Notes under the pieces: generated by a model
Seen by the model: only the letters and a program-made list of their open reading frames with translations
Told to the model about the DNA's origin: nothing
The model's database searches: none
Shown: piece after piece, positions 15,383-26,400 of the stretch
How positions within the stretch are numbered: position 1 is the stretch's first letter
Layout: each line of letters opens with the position of its first letter
Program-made: the position numbers and the translations under genes
Source of the DNA: a virus
Direction: 5' to 3' (one strand)
DNA length: 40,931 bases
IMG/VR virus record: IMGVR_UViG_3300030202_002808
Span: 15,725-56,655 of that record

Positions 15383-18300
15383 TCAAGAACCATCTGGTGT
15401 TCCAGTGGTATCAGTAAAATCACCAACAAAGTCGACTACTGGTGATTTTACATCAAAAGCACCAGACTGATGGAATTCCACAATCACCCCACTTGGGTTA
15501 CAAATTTCATTTGCTAAAATTCTAGAAGACTCATTGATTACCAGCAAGAACTCGTAGAATTTTTCTGCTTGTTCTCTGAAGTTTAGTAGAGCCTCAAGTG
15601 TGCCAGTTTCTGGTTTTATTTGATCTAATACAGAATTGGCAGAATCCAACATTAAGCTATTCGAACCATTAAATAAGTCTGTAAACATATTTACATACAA
15701 TACATGTAGGGAAACCATCTTATACCACGGCTGGTTTCTGGCGTCTGGGAATTTACTTAAAATTCCTTCCACAAAAAAACTGTTAAATTGCATATTAAAT
15801 TCATCGTAAGCACAACTCTCTGAGGCGGGTTCAACATATTCTTTAATAAACTCTTCATATATTATTATGTATTTCTGAATAATTGCATTTAAGACATGAT
15901 AAGAAGAGTCATGAATTTCGTATCTAAGCATAACCTTGTTATTGGAATATTCTGTATCTGTCGGATCTCCAAGAAAAATCTTGTCATCGTCTAAAAACAT
16001 TTGATAATAATACATTAATAGGCGATAGTTTTCTCGCCATGTCTGCTCTCCATACAGGGCAGAATCGGCAAAATCGGTAAAGTTGTAATTCCTCATCACC
16101 AAGTGAGACGCTGTTCTTTGAACGCCATATGTCGACGCGGCCATTTCGATGTTATAGTCACCAAGCTCAGTAGTGGAGTCATCTAAAAAATTAGTACTAA
16201 AGAAGTCACTGTATCTAAAGCCTCCTTCGATTGCACCGACTTGTTTATAAACCTGTCCGTCAGCTCCAAGCTGACATTCAAAAGACATACTATCAAAGTC
16301 TGTAGGATCTGATGCTTTTTCATAATCTGCTGAGGCGGGTGAATTTAAAATCATATTGGTCTTATGTGTGAGGTTGAAGGAGTGTACTTGGGCCACCTGC
16401 ACTGCGTTATTTAACATTTCATGCGATAAGTCCATCGTCCTAAGCATTCTATCAACGTTTACAAACCTTGATATAAATGAGCCGCGGCGCATGTACTTTT
16501 CCATATCGTAAAAGAAGAAGCCAGATTTTTTAACCACAATATCTATATTGCTTAAAACAGAAAGACCACCAGTATCGTATTCGGTGTCTCTAAAATATTC
16601 AGATGCTTCGGCCATAAAATCTGTCAGCCTTTCTTCAATCGAATCAGCTAATTGAGAAAATGTTGATAAAATGGCGTCTGATAAGTTTGCTTGTTCGGAT
16701 ACGGTCAAAGTACCATCAGAAATACGGCTTTGCAAGGATGACCAATCACCGCCTATAATCCCTAAAGTAGAACTAGTCATGGGCCCTCTTTTATAATTTA
16801 TAAAACGGGGCTGGCATAATACAGTGGTGCCTTCGTAAGCTTCTCTGAATGTCTGTGCGAGATAAAACTGAAGACTTTGTATTGTGCCTATGCCGGCAGA
16901 GACTGACTCTTCTAATTCAATACGCATTGTTTTGGCCCATTCTTCGGACCATGCTGTTCTTTCATCTCTTGTCATACCAACAAAAGGAGATGTAGATGGA
17001 TGTTCGAACATATCCATCATAGCAGATCTGGAATTTTCAATTAAAGTCTCGACTGAATCAATTACTGTGTCGTGTATAATATTATCAAGAACAGTAGTAC
17101 CCAAATCATCATCTATATCAACTGTAGCTGAAATCGCTCCCGTCACTAGTTCAATAATTATGCGAAAGATTTCTTCGTAACTCTTTTTTACAAGAAAGAC
17201 ACCTTCTGTTCTTCCGGACTCTGAAACTGTGCGAGTGTGAAATAAATCAATTACTGCGAGGTTCTCTTGCATGTGATCCGTCAGCACTTCGACACCGGTG
17301 CCGAAGCCAAGAGTAATATCACTTACTATTAATTCATAGTCATCAACTCCAGTTTCATCGATGGCGAATGTTTCTGACAATGTGGCAGTGCCGGCAACGC
17401 CATCACCTCTCTTTGGAACTGATAAAGTGAGGGGGCCGGTAATTAAATTTTGTACCAAAGATTGAACTTGTTGTAATGTGGTGCAGTGTCTTAAACCCTT
17501 TCCTTCTGAATAGAAATCTTCGGAGTATAGACCAGTTGTGGTACGACCGTAACTGAAAAGTTCGTCGTCCTCATAGGTCAGATCACCAATGCCGTGCCAG
17601 TCCTGTTCGCCCGGGCCAGCGCCAAGGTCGCGGGTGTAATCATCAAGGACGTATCTCAGTTCTGAGTTAACTTTTTCTATTGCTTCTTCTTTATCGTCAG
17701 CGAATAGATAAAAACGCCAGCCGTTGTAGTCATCAACAAAACTTAATGCATATGCGTCTGCAAAGTCTGTTAATTTTATCATTGCATCGCGTACAGGAGG
17801 TGAATTCCTTAGTGTTCCGCGGCCAAATGGGTTTACTCCGGTAAAGAAGTATGACCCTTCGTCTCTAATCACTCTTAGATTTCTTTCTAAGAGATTTGTA
17901 AACTCGCCGCGGAGCCTATCAATTTCTCCAGAATCAATCTCGGTAGAACCTGGGAACAATGCTTTTGAGGACGACTCTGGAACATATTTAGCTACGTTTG
18001 ATTCAATCGCTAACGGATATGCAAAATCGGAGTCAGTCAAAGTCTCATCAAACGATACAGAGGAGATATCTTCAAAGTTTGTTGCTCTAGCGTCAATCAG
18101 TTTGAAATTTCTAAGTATTCTCTTAACCACTTCTTCTTGGCCTAGAAGGGTTGTGTTTGAGTTTGTCACTACAATACGAAATCTTTCGTAAAGACGACCT
18201 GTTGTCGTTGCGCCACTCTTGGACGGAAATAATTCTTTGTATCTATTGAGACGAGGTAAGAATTCACTTGTATTGGAATACATTGCGATTACGTAATCAA

Positions 18301-19246
18301 TTCCGTCAATAGCGTCTGAGAGCATACTGTCACCTAATGCTCTTTCGCGATACTCAGATGTTAGACTGTTAAGAGAATTTATTATTTCGGTTGGACCAAA
18401 ATTCTCAACTTTGAAATACTTTGTATTAAGAGCTTGTAAAGGAATATTTGGGTAAAATTGATTATTGACATCAATAAACAACGGGTCACTAAAAATAGAT
18501 AAGTTGTTGTTATCTACAACGTTTTCGTAGGACACATCACTAAAGTTTAAAGCGAAGATCGCATCCGAATACCTCATCAAGTCTGCTACTGACTCTGTGG
18601 AGACACAAGCAAAAATAGTCATGTTCTCGATACTTGTGAAAGCTTTAGTATACCCTGTTATTGTGACGTACGAGGATTTTATAATAGGATTACCATCCTC
18701 ATCATAGTCAGGTGAGAAAGTAATTTTATCTTCAAAATCACTAAATGGTATTGATATAACTTGATTCGAGATTCCTTCTAACCCACTATAAATATCAAAG
18801 TCAGTATTACTCAAGGGCAAGCCCGAATCTTCAAATTCAGACTGAAGCATGGACCCGTACAGCATTGGCGATGCTAAAATCTTCAGAGCAAATTTGTTTT
18901 CTTTAAGCTCGTCAATAGCAATTTGATTTTTAAGAATATACAAGTTTATGTAAAGGCTTTCGTTGTTGCCAGATGAATCTGTTGAGTAGTTAAATAACTC
19001 TTCAATAAGTGGATCAATACTAAAGTTATCATCTGAGTTAAAAAATACAGACATATTGGCGCTGTATTTAGTTAAATTTGCAGTATCTATAGCGGGTTGT
19101 CCGAGTACAGTAGCAATCCGTTGCAACGAAGAGGCAACCGGGTCATCAGGCTCCACATTTTCAATTATAATTGAATCAATAATAGGGGTAGGGAGAAATT
19201 TACCAAACGTTTCGTTTGTATCTCCTTTAAAAATTAATCTTGGCAT
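15383..19246 (-). CDS. Very large virion protein, family unknown (1287 aa)
   Basis: The 1287-residue protein starts MPRLIFKGDTNETFGKFLP, overlapping the preceding gene by 13 bases. It is acidic and mixes helical stretches (DSVETLIENSRSAMMDMFEH, LNAIIQKYIIIYEEFIKEYV) with ordered alpha/beta regions, unlike the strand-rich fibre proteins around it. There is a tandem stop (TGA TAA). Cysteines are few, and no catalytic motif, signal peptide or internal repeat is obvious. Position in the baseplate/fibre block implies a structural role. A long helical protein in this place could be a hub or scaffold for fibre attachment, but I recognise no family. Confidence 0.75.
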   Translation of the reverse strand: MPRLIFKGDTNETFGKFLPTPIIDSIIIENVEPDDPVASSLQRIATVLGQPAIDTANLTKYSANMSVFFNSDDNFSIDPLIEELFNYSTDSSGNNESLYINLYILKNQIAIDELKENKFALKILASPMLYGSMLQSEFEDSGLPLSNTDFDIYSGLEGISNQVISIPFSDFEDKITFSPDYDEDGNPIIKSSYVTITGYTKAFTSIENMTIFACVSTESVADLMRYSDAIFALNFSDVSYENVVDNNNLSIFSDPLFIDVNNQFYPNIPLQALNTKYFKVENFGPTEIINSLNSLTSEYRERALGDSMLSDAIDGIDYVIAMYSNTSEFLPRLNRYKELFPSKSGATTTGRLYERFRIVVTNSNTTLLGQEEVVKRILRNFKLIDARATNFEDISSVSFDETLTDSDFAYPLAIESNVAKYVPESSSKALFPGSTEIDSGEIDRLRGEFTNLLERNLRVIRDEGSYFFTGVNPFGRGTLRNSPPVRDAMIKLTDFADAYALSFVDDYNGWRFYLFADDKEEAIEKVNSELRYVLDDYTRDLGAGPGEQDWHGIGDLTYEDDELFSYGRTTTGLYSEDFYSEGKGLRHCTTLQQVQSLVQNLITGPLTLSVPKRGDGVAGTATLSETFAIDETGVDDYELIVSDITLGFGTGVEVLTDHMQENLAVIDLFHTRTVSESGRTEGVFLVKKSYEEIFRIIIELVTGAISATVDIDDDLGTTVLDNIIHDTVIDSVETLIENSRSAMMDMFEHPSTSPFVGMTRDERTAWSEEWAKTMRIELEESVSAGIGTIQSLQFYLAQTFREAYEGTTVLCQPRFINYKRGPMTSSTLGIIGGDWSSLQSRISDGTLTVSEQANLSDAILSTFSQLADSIEERLTDFMAEASEYFRDTEYDTGGLSVLSNIDIVVKKSGFFFYDMEKYMRRGSFISRFVNVDRMLRTMDLSHEMLNNAVQVAQVHSFNLTHKTNMILNSPASADYEKASDPTDFDSMSFECQLGADGQVYKQVGAIEGGFRYSDFFSTNFLDDSTTELGDYNIEMAASTYGVQRTASHLVMRNYNFTDFADSALYGEQTWRENYRLLMYYYQMFLDDDKIFLGDPTDTEYSNNKVMLRYEIHDSSYHVLNAIIQKYIIIYEEFIKEYVEPASESCAYDEFNMQFNSFFVEGILSKFPDARNQPWYKMVSLHVLYVNMFTDLFNGSNSLMLDSANSVLDQIKPETGTLEALLNFREQAEKFYEFLLVINESSRILANEICNPSGVIVEFHQSGAFDVKSPVVDFVGDFTDTTGTPDGS

Positions 19247-20421
19247 ATTTCTGGTACAACCTCACTTCCATAAATATCATTGTAAACATTTTCAACACCT
19301 ACTTCATCACAATCAATATCCAAGTCAATATAATACGACGATTTGTTGAATATTTGTAATTGTTTACAAACAGTGTCTTTATCTACATTTTTGTCTTTGA
19401 CAAAATCAAAATAATATTCTACAGCTTTTTTAGTTAACTCTGTGTTGTCATTAAACAATTGGTTTGGACTAACCATGAGGCCGTTGACAACTTGGTCTAT
19501 TTTAGTTTCAAAAAACTTTCTTTCTAGATCGTTTAGAACCTTGGTGTCCCCAGTATCAGTGTTGACTTTAAATACCTCAACATCAAAATTGTCAGTCAAC
19601 AACTCCGTGTTAACTTCATCTACATAAATCATTGGAGTGTCTGGTGTAAGTTGGATATATCTATCATCCACGAATACATCACTTTGAATAGAAAATTGAG
19701 AAGAATCTAAATTAGAATTTATGTTTTTAATCTCTTTTTTGTAGTTTGAGCTTATATTGATTTGGGGAATGTTTAAGGACGAAGAGTTATTAGTTTTGTA
19801 TTTCTGTGTGGAACTGTCTATTTTTCCGTTCAAAACAACCACTTTCCATGCCGGTGCAACATTTGTGTTCCTACCATCCAAGAAAGCATCACCGATAGCT
19901 GCATCAAATTTAAATATGTCTATTCTTGGCTGCAGCATGGTGGGTGTCTGGTCTACAGCAAAGTAAGAGGGTGGCCGAGGGCTATTCACGAAAGCACGGG
20001 AAGCTATTTCAGAAGCTAAGGCTGTATCTGTTACGGGCGTAGCAGTCAGTGTAGGAGACTCCAGGTCGCCTTCAGGTGATATCACCGGCGTGCCTAGGCC
20101 TAAGCCGTCTACAATGACATCACGGGGTGCTAGCGACAGTTCTATATTCAATGCTGGAGGCTCGGTGGGGTTGGTCTGTAACCTTCCATCTACATTATCA
20201 AACAGCACCAAACTTTCAATATAGGGTGTTTCCTCTTTGATCCTTGTGTGAGTTTGATTTTGAGATTCACTTATGTTTATATAAGCACTGTCATAGATGA
20301 TATTGTCATCGTAAAAAGAGTAATATGTAGGTTTGAATTTGCCGACTGATAATAAGTAATGTCCGTAGTTTGTCAACTTAAGATCATATACTCTTTCTTT
20401 TTTATCTAAAAGCTTAGCCAT
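19234..20421 (-). CDS. Virion structural protein with LT..G....G.F...DD.I.Y N-terminal domain (395 aa)
   Basis: The 395-residue protein begins MAKLLDKKERVYDLKLTNYG and continues HYLLSVGKFKPTYYSFYDDNIIYD. This is the same N-terminal domain as in the 338-residue protein at 9752-10768, in a form I associate with marine phage structural proteins. A Pro/Thr-rich linker with SPEGDLESPTLTATPVTD follows, then a domain with AWKVVVLNGKID (about 190-201) and a C-terminal acidic helix region ending DCDEVGVENVYNDIYG. It starts four bases after the stop of the 3181-residue gene and overlaps the next gene, so it is translated with its giant neighbours. A connector role between fibre and baseplate is a guess. 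Confidence 0.8.
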   Translation of the reverse strand: MAKLLDKKERVYDLKLTNYGHYLLSVGKFKPTYYSFYDDNIIYDSAYINISESQNQTHTRIKEETPYIESLVLFDNVDGRLQTNPTEPPALNIELSLAPRDVIVDGLGLGTPVISPEGDLESPTLTATPVTDTALASEIASRAFVNSPRPPSYFAVDQTPTMLQPRIDIFKFDAAIGDAFLDGRNTNVAPAWKVVVLNGKIDSSTQKYKTNNSSSLNIPQINISSNYKKEIKNINSNLDSSQFSIQSDVFVDDRYIQLTPDTPMIYVDEVNTELLTDNFDVEVFKVNTDTGDTKVLNDLERKFFETKIDQVVNGLMVSPNQLFNDNTELTKKAVEYYFDFVKDKNVDKDTVCKQLQIFNKSSYYIDLDIDCDEVGVENVYNDIYGSEVVPEICQD

Positions 20422-20425
20422 TTAA

Positions 20426-23400
20426 TTAATTACCCCTTCTATTCTTTTTCTCTTTCAAGGAGACTTTCTTCTTTCTGCGACTTTTCTTACTGAGAGTCGT
20501 GTTTTGTTTACCAGTAGTTGGTTTTGGTTCAATAACATTACTTCTTCCAGCTTCTCTCTTGTAGACAACATCGACATCTGTTTTGATTGATTCAACAATG
20601 GATACGTAGTCATAAGGCCAATTGTAACTCAAGTTGTAGCCATCCATTTCAACAGTATCACCCAGTTTTTGTTTTGTTGTTTGGCCGACTTGTGCTACTG
20701 TCATATCACTATAGGATGCTTGGGAACGCTGTTTTACTTTGAAAATCATCCATCTTAAGTTTGGATTACTTAAGAGATTCTTCTCTGTGAGTAATTCGGT
20801 GTTTATAAGTTCGTGAGCGACTGAATCTTGTTGGAATTCCATCTTAGTATATTCTCTAGGAGCCAAGTTTTGCCACACGTAAGATAAATCATTCTTGTCT
20901 AATTCGTATTTGAACTCGAATACATACATAACCATCGGATCAATATCGTTGTTTACAAAGTCAAACTGAGGAGGCAATATATAATCATTCATTTTCTGAA
21001 CTAATTTTCTAATTGAGTTTCCGGCTGCGTCCAATGAATCTCCAGATTTTGAGCCGATCTTGGACTGCTTGGCAGCATCGAAACGCTTCCTGGGGATGTT
21101 GATGAATTGTTTTCTGGTCTTGGCGTTCGAATTGGAAGGCTGTGTACCGTTTGCTGGTATGCCTTCGACAATGTATGGAACTGCCACGATTGCTTCTTTG
21201 ATTGTTTGTTTTTCGGCCAGTTGTCCTAATCGAACCTTCGAGTTGTCATCACTAAAACCCATTAAACTAGAGAATGATTTCATCTGTTGGGATACTTTAG
21301 GACCATCTGCGGCAGTGTAATCGTTATATATAGACGAACCAGTGACGACTTCGTAGTGGTTTGTAAGCCATTGGGCTGGGATATCATCGATTTCCAAGAA
21401 AATCCCTTCGGAAGTAGTGCTAGGTAAGCGTCCAAATTGATGCCACATACCCTTTGGTGTTGCTTCATCGCCGAAGCCAGCGGTAGCCTTACTTGCATCA
21501 TAGAAGTTCATCATTGGGGTTTCAAACTTGGGCTGGATAACCCAGCGTTGTCCGACAACAGAGTTTTCAGATAAAATCTCATTTCCAAATTTGTCAAGTT
21601 GTCTCTTAGTAATATTTTCAACACCAAACAAGTTGACTGCAGAATCAATTTGCATTGCGTTATGATTGATGTTTTCACTGGCATAGGGAGTGAAGTTTTG
21701 TGAAGCTATAAGAGCACCAGATACTGATGAGCTAAGATCATTATCTCTAATTAGAGTTCGCCTGTATACTCCTGGTTGTGCCTTATGTCCTGGTAAATCT
21801 GGGCCTGGATCAAAGCGCCGTTTGACGATTTGTGTTTCTGCCAGGATTCTTTGAAGGTCATACTCAACAGATGCAGACGGTCTGAAAATAAAGTCTACCC
21901 ATGCCTCGCCATCGTAATATGGTGGAGTGAAAGACCAGTTGTGGCCGTTCATGGAATCTTTGACACCGAAGGCGGATGCGGAAAGGGCAAAAAGATCACT
22001 AGTACCGTTGTTGTTCGCCTTAGATACGCTTCCAAACTCGCGGCCGGCAACGGGAGGTCCGAAACCACTGGCTCTGTCATACATTGTAAAGTTTTTAACA
22101 AACTGTGGATTCATAGCAGGATCCTGTGGGATCTCGAACGTACCGGAACGAATCAAGTCGGCAGAAGATATGGAGGTATCAGAATTTTTAAATACTGCAC
22201 GGGCACCATCTGGTGCAAAAAAGTCGAAGGCGCCATCGGAACCAGACTCAAAATTGTATGTTCTGGAGCCGCTGAAGGAGGTTCTCATTTTAAGACGGGC
22301 GCCATATACCTCATTTTTACTAAATTTAAATGTTGATAAACTAACACCATTGGATTGTAGTCTTGTGTACCCACCTTTTTTGAGGAAGAACTTCCCAACT
22401 TCTGCAAAATAGTTTGATGCCATCATACTGTAGAGTTTGTCTGCTGGGCCAGATGCAATCGAAGAAGATGGTGCCAATATAGCGCCAAAGCTTTGTGATG
22501 GGTGTGGTTCTTGTTCTGGTATCACTAGTCCACGCATAGTTTTACTAGGATCAATGATGGTTTCAAATGGCAGCCTGACATCCCAGAAGGCGCCAGAAAT
22601 ATATTCTTGAGAGCCGGTTGCATCGGATGTTGTAAGCATGTGGTTTTCGGTTGGATTGAATAGTAAGGCACCGGTTACATTTACTGAAATAAACTTATAG
22701 CCATTTGTGGATATTGGGTAATCAACGGCCATTCCTGATTTAATAGAATTATAAAGAATTCCTGGTGCAAAGAGAGGCTTAATTACCGATCTTGCCATGG
22801 CATTGTGTAGTGGTTGTTTACTATCTTGGGTACCATCCGCAAATTCCCTAAAAGAAGCAATTGGATTAACGGCCTTGCTACTATCAAATATGATCTCAAC
22901 TGACTCACCGTATGATTTGCTGAATTGAGAAACCAAGTCTAAACTTCTTTGTGCTGGATAGAATCCCTTGTAAGGGTTAAATTTGATTGCAGCATGACAG
23001 GTCAATTTAATTTCTTTTGCGGACAAATCAGACATTTTCTTAATATCTGCAAAGTTTCTTAAGAAGTCAGAGTTGGAGAAGTCTTTATAGAACGTGTCCT
23101 GAGAAGAGCTAAGGTTAGTACCTGGAATCTCGAAAGTGTCGAAGTTCTCTCCATCTTGAATTCCAAACTTGGTGTAATTTTCAATTTGCTCTGACACCCT
23201 GAATTCTGGCACTACGGCGTATCCTTTAGCCAACGATTTGATGTCTTGTTTGAAAGAATCATAGTTGTTGTAGAAAGGCTTTGATTCGGAAGATACAAAG
23301 GAAGTTACACCATTGGAAGTTGTTAGATAGCCGGCTTGAGTGGCAGCCTCCCATTTAGCTTCACCAGAACCTGTCGGAATTTCATAACTAATTAAAGTCT

Positions 23401-26400
23401 CTACATTAATTCCCCTAATATTTCGAATAGAGGCATCCGGTCTAACTGAAAGTGGGGAGTTCATCATGTGTTTTCTTGCGTATAAAGCGGAGTTCCTGAC
23501 TGTTCCCGCCAGTGAGTAATTTTGGGCGTGGCTAAAGCTATGAACGCTAGCAGAATTTGCAAATGTGTATGTGCTATATGTGTTTTGTAATTCGCCGGCA
23601 GAATTGGAAACCACCAAACTGGCTAATTCTATATCGTCGGAGGTGGGAAGTCCTGTGTTGCCCCTTTCGATCGTAACAACTGGTGGGGCAGTTCTGGTTT
23701 CAAAGTCACTTGGTGCATCAAGAGGCCACACACTTTGTGACAGTAGACTTTCTGTGAAGTTACCTGCATTAGTTTTTACATCTGTAGAACCAGTGATACC
23801 AAGAGAGTTGGCGCGGCCAACACCAAGAGCAATTCTATCAGCCTGTGTATCTCTCCAGAAAAGATTGTCGTAATTTGTTCTTTCAGAAGTTTGCGTTCTA
23901 AACTCGTTTCTTGTAGACGGGAATACATTCTCAGAATAAAGAATCCAGTTGAGTTGGATATTGTTGCGATCTTTCATCGCCACCAACTGCTCGAAGGCTG
24001 TGACTTCTGAATCAAAATTCACTTCAACGAAATCATTTAATTTTTGTTCTTGGAATAAAACCATCTCATTGTTGTATGAGGTTTTAAAAGTTATGTTCTC
24101 TGGTGTTCTCTGGATTCCACCTGCAGACGTGGATACCATGTTTATGTAATCGAGATTGACACGAACGGGGCGACCTTTCGCAGAAACTGGGAATAAATCA
24201 AACTTTTGAAGATCTCCATTTCTGTATTGCACTGAGAGTTTGTTATTTCTTCTCTCGTGCATTAATAATTGATGATCTTGCCGGCGCGCTTGTTGCCAAC
24301 CGGCATTTCCATAGTAGCCATTACGCTTAATCATAAGCATATTGAACGCATCAGGGATTGCAGATTCTGCAACTTCCTTGACTAATTCGGGTGCGTTAAC
24401 ATATTGTGTATCAGTTTCTGTTGTTGAGCCGAGGGGGATAGTTATTGCGTGACCCATGGTGTTGGTGGAAGAAGAAAGCGGATCGACAATATTTAAATTA
24501 AGTCTTGATACTTGTGGCAAGAACCCCTCATCCCCGATGCCAGGGAATTTTCTTTGTCCATTTTCAATTTTAGTTCCTGTCTGACTTGCACTAACAAAAT
24601 CGTAAGAATCTTCGTAAGTTATACCAGTAGATGAGGATATTCTTCGTGTGAAGTCTGGCATTGTAAAGCCAATTACATCATTGGTGTTTACAACTGACTT
24701 GGTAATCCACGAGTATTGCTTTGTCGATCTTGGGATTTGATGTGAAACAAAGAAATTATCGTATTGTGATTGAGTTGCATGAGTGAAATTCGGGCCATCG
24801 TAGCCCGTAATTTCAACTCTGTCAAGATTATTTCTGTGTGTTTTATGGAACCCGGGTGATTGAATATATGACGAACCAGCCTCAGCGTCTGTTACAAGGT
24901 TGGAATCTCTACCAAATTTTGCGGTGTGCCGCGCGTAATGAGAAGTTAAGCCGAAATCACGGCCGTGGATGTCGAATACTCGAATACCAGGGGTACCTAT
25001 CCCAGTTGGCTCAGAAGTGGCGCCAGAGGGCGTCTGTTGGCGTCTAATCACCGTAGAGTTGCGGTGGTTCAAACTGTTGTATACAGAAAACTCGCTGGCT
25101 CTAAAATCTCTGTAGCCATGAGTACTGACTTCTATGCCGCCGGGGGCAGCGAATCTTGTTGTAATAATAGATTTGTTTATTGTTCCACTGAGATATCCTA
25201 CATTATAATCACTAACAAACTGAAAGTGTCCGTCAGCATTTCGTCGTAGATCAAGGAATGTGCGTGTCTGTGTAGAAGCAGTTGTTTTGTTGGAAAATAT
25301 TACTGTTGGTAAGACAGGTTGGTTTTCGATAAAGTTTCGTGGGTTAGCATATGCATCAAACGAGTGTACTACTTCATAATTTCTTTCAAAGTTTCCAAGA
25401 ATTGTGGAGCCTGTTCTCATTCGAATGTTTCGAATATTGACAGGGCGCTTAGCGATATGATCTCTGTATAAATATGCTTTTTGAGAAGCCGTCAGTGGGT
25501 ATGCAGGAACGCCGCGATCATTGGCTTCAGGCCATGGATAATCAGGTGCCACCATACCGATGGCGCCAGATCCCATTTCAATACCCGAACATTTTCCGAT
25601 AAGTATTTTCCAAGCTTCGGGACGTGTAGTATAGTCATCAAGGCCATTGTAGTATGGAAGTTGAAGAGCACTTTTTCCAGTAGCACTTTTGTTAAGTGGG
25701 ACGTGCCTTGACTGGTGGCCGCCAACAGCATAATTAGTAAATGGGCCCTGCATTGGGTGTTCCATTTCTGGGCCGTATACATCATTGTGTAAGTTAGTGA
25801 TGGTTAAGTTGTCTTCGGTTCTTGCTCTAATTAATTTATCGACACCACCAGGAATCGAGGCGCTCATAACATTGAACGGGAAGGAGAAAGAGTTCTTATT
25901 TACAGCGTATCCTTGTCCGTCAACATAGTCGCGGCCTTGTATAACCTTGAGATGTCTCTTTCTCTTCTTACCAACATTACCTTCTTGATTCCATTGAGCC
26001 AATGTATCAATTGGTTCTAAATCAATTGTTTCTGCAAACAAAACGTTTTGAGGGACAAATACACCGTTATTGGTGTTGATTGGACCGGCTGGTCTCAGTG
26101 AGGAGTATGTGTAATCTATACTCTTGTTATGTTCGAAGTTGACTCCACCTTTAATTGTTTTGTCGATATCAACTTTTTTCAAATCTACAGTGCCGGCATC
26201 AAGGGACACAATGGCTATATTTTTTTGATATTTGACCCCAGCAACCGTTGATAAAGTTGGCATTGTGCCGCTAAGAACAGGCTTCTTCCACATTACATCG
26301 CGAAGTTTTGTGCGAGCTGCATCAACAGCGGCATCCCCAGAGGATATCTCAAAGTCTCCAACGCCGGCTGCGCCAGGTCGAGCCTTCTTCTTCCAGAAAT

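Noticed and set aside
21830-22412. Two overlapping plus-strand frames of 161-168 codons
   Set aside because: Both lie inside the uninterrupted 3181-aa gene, overlap each other in different frames and have no motif or ribosome site.
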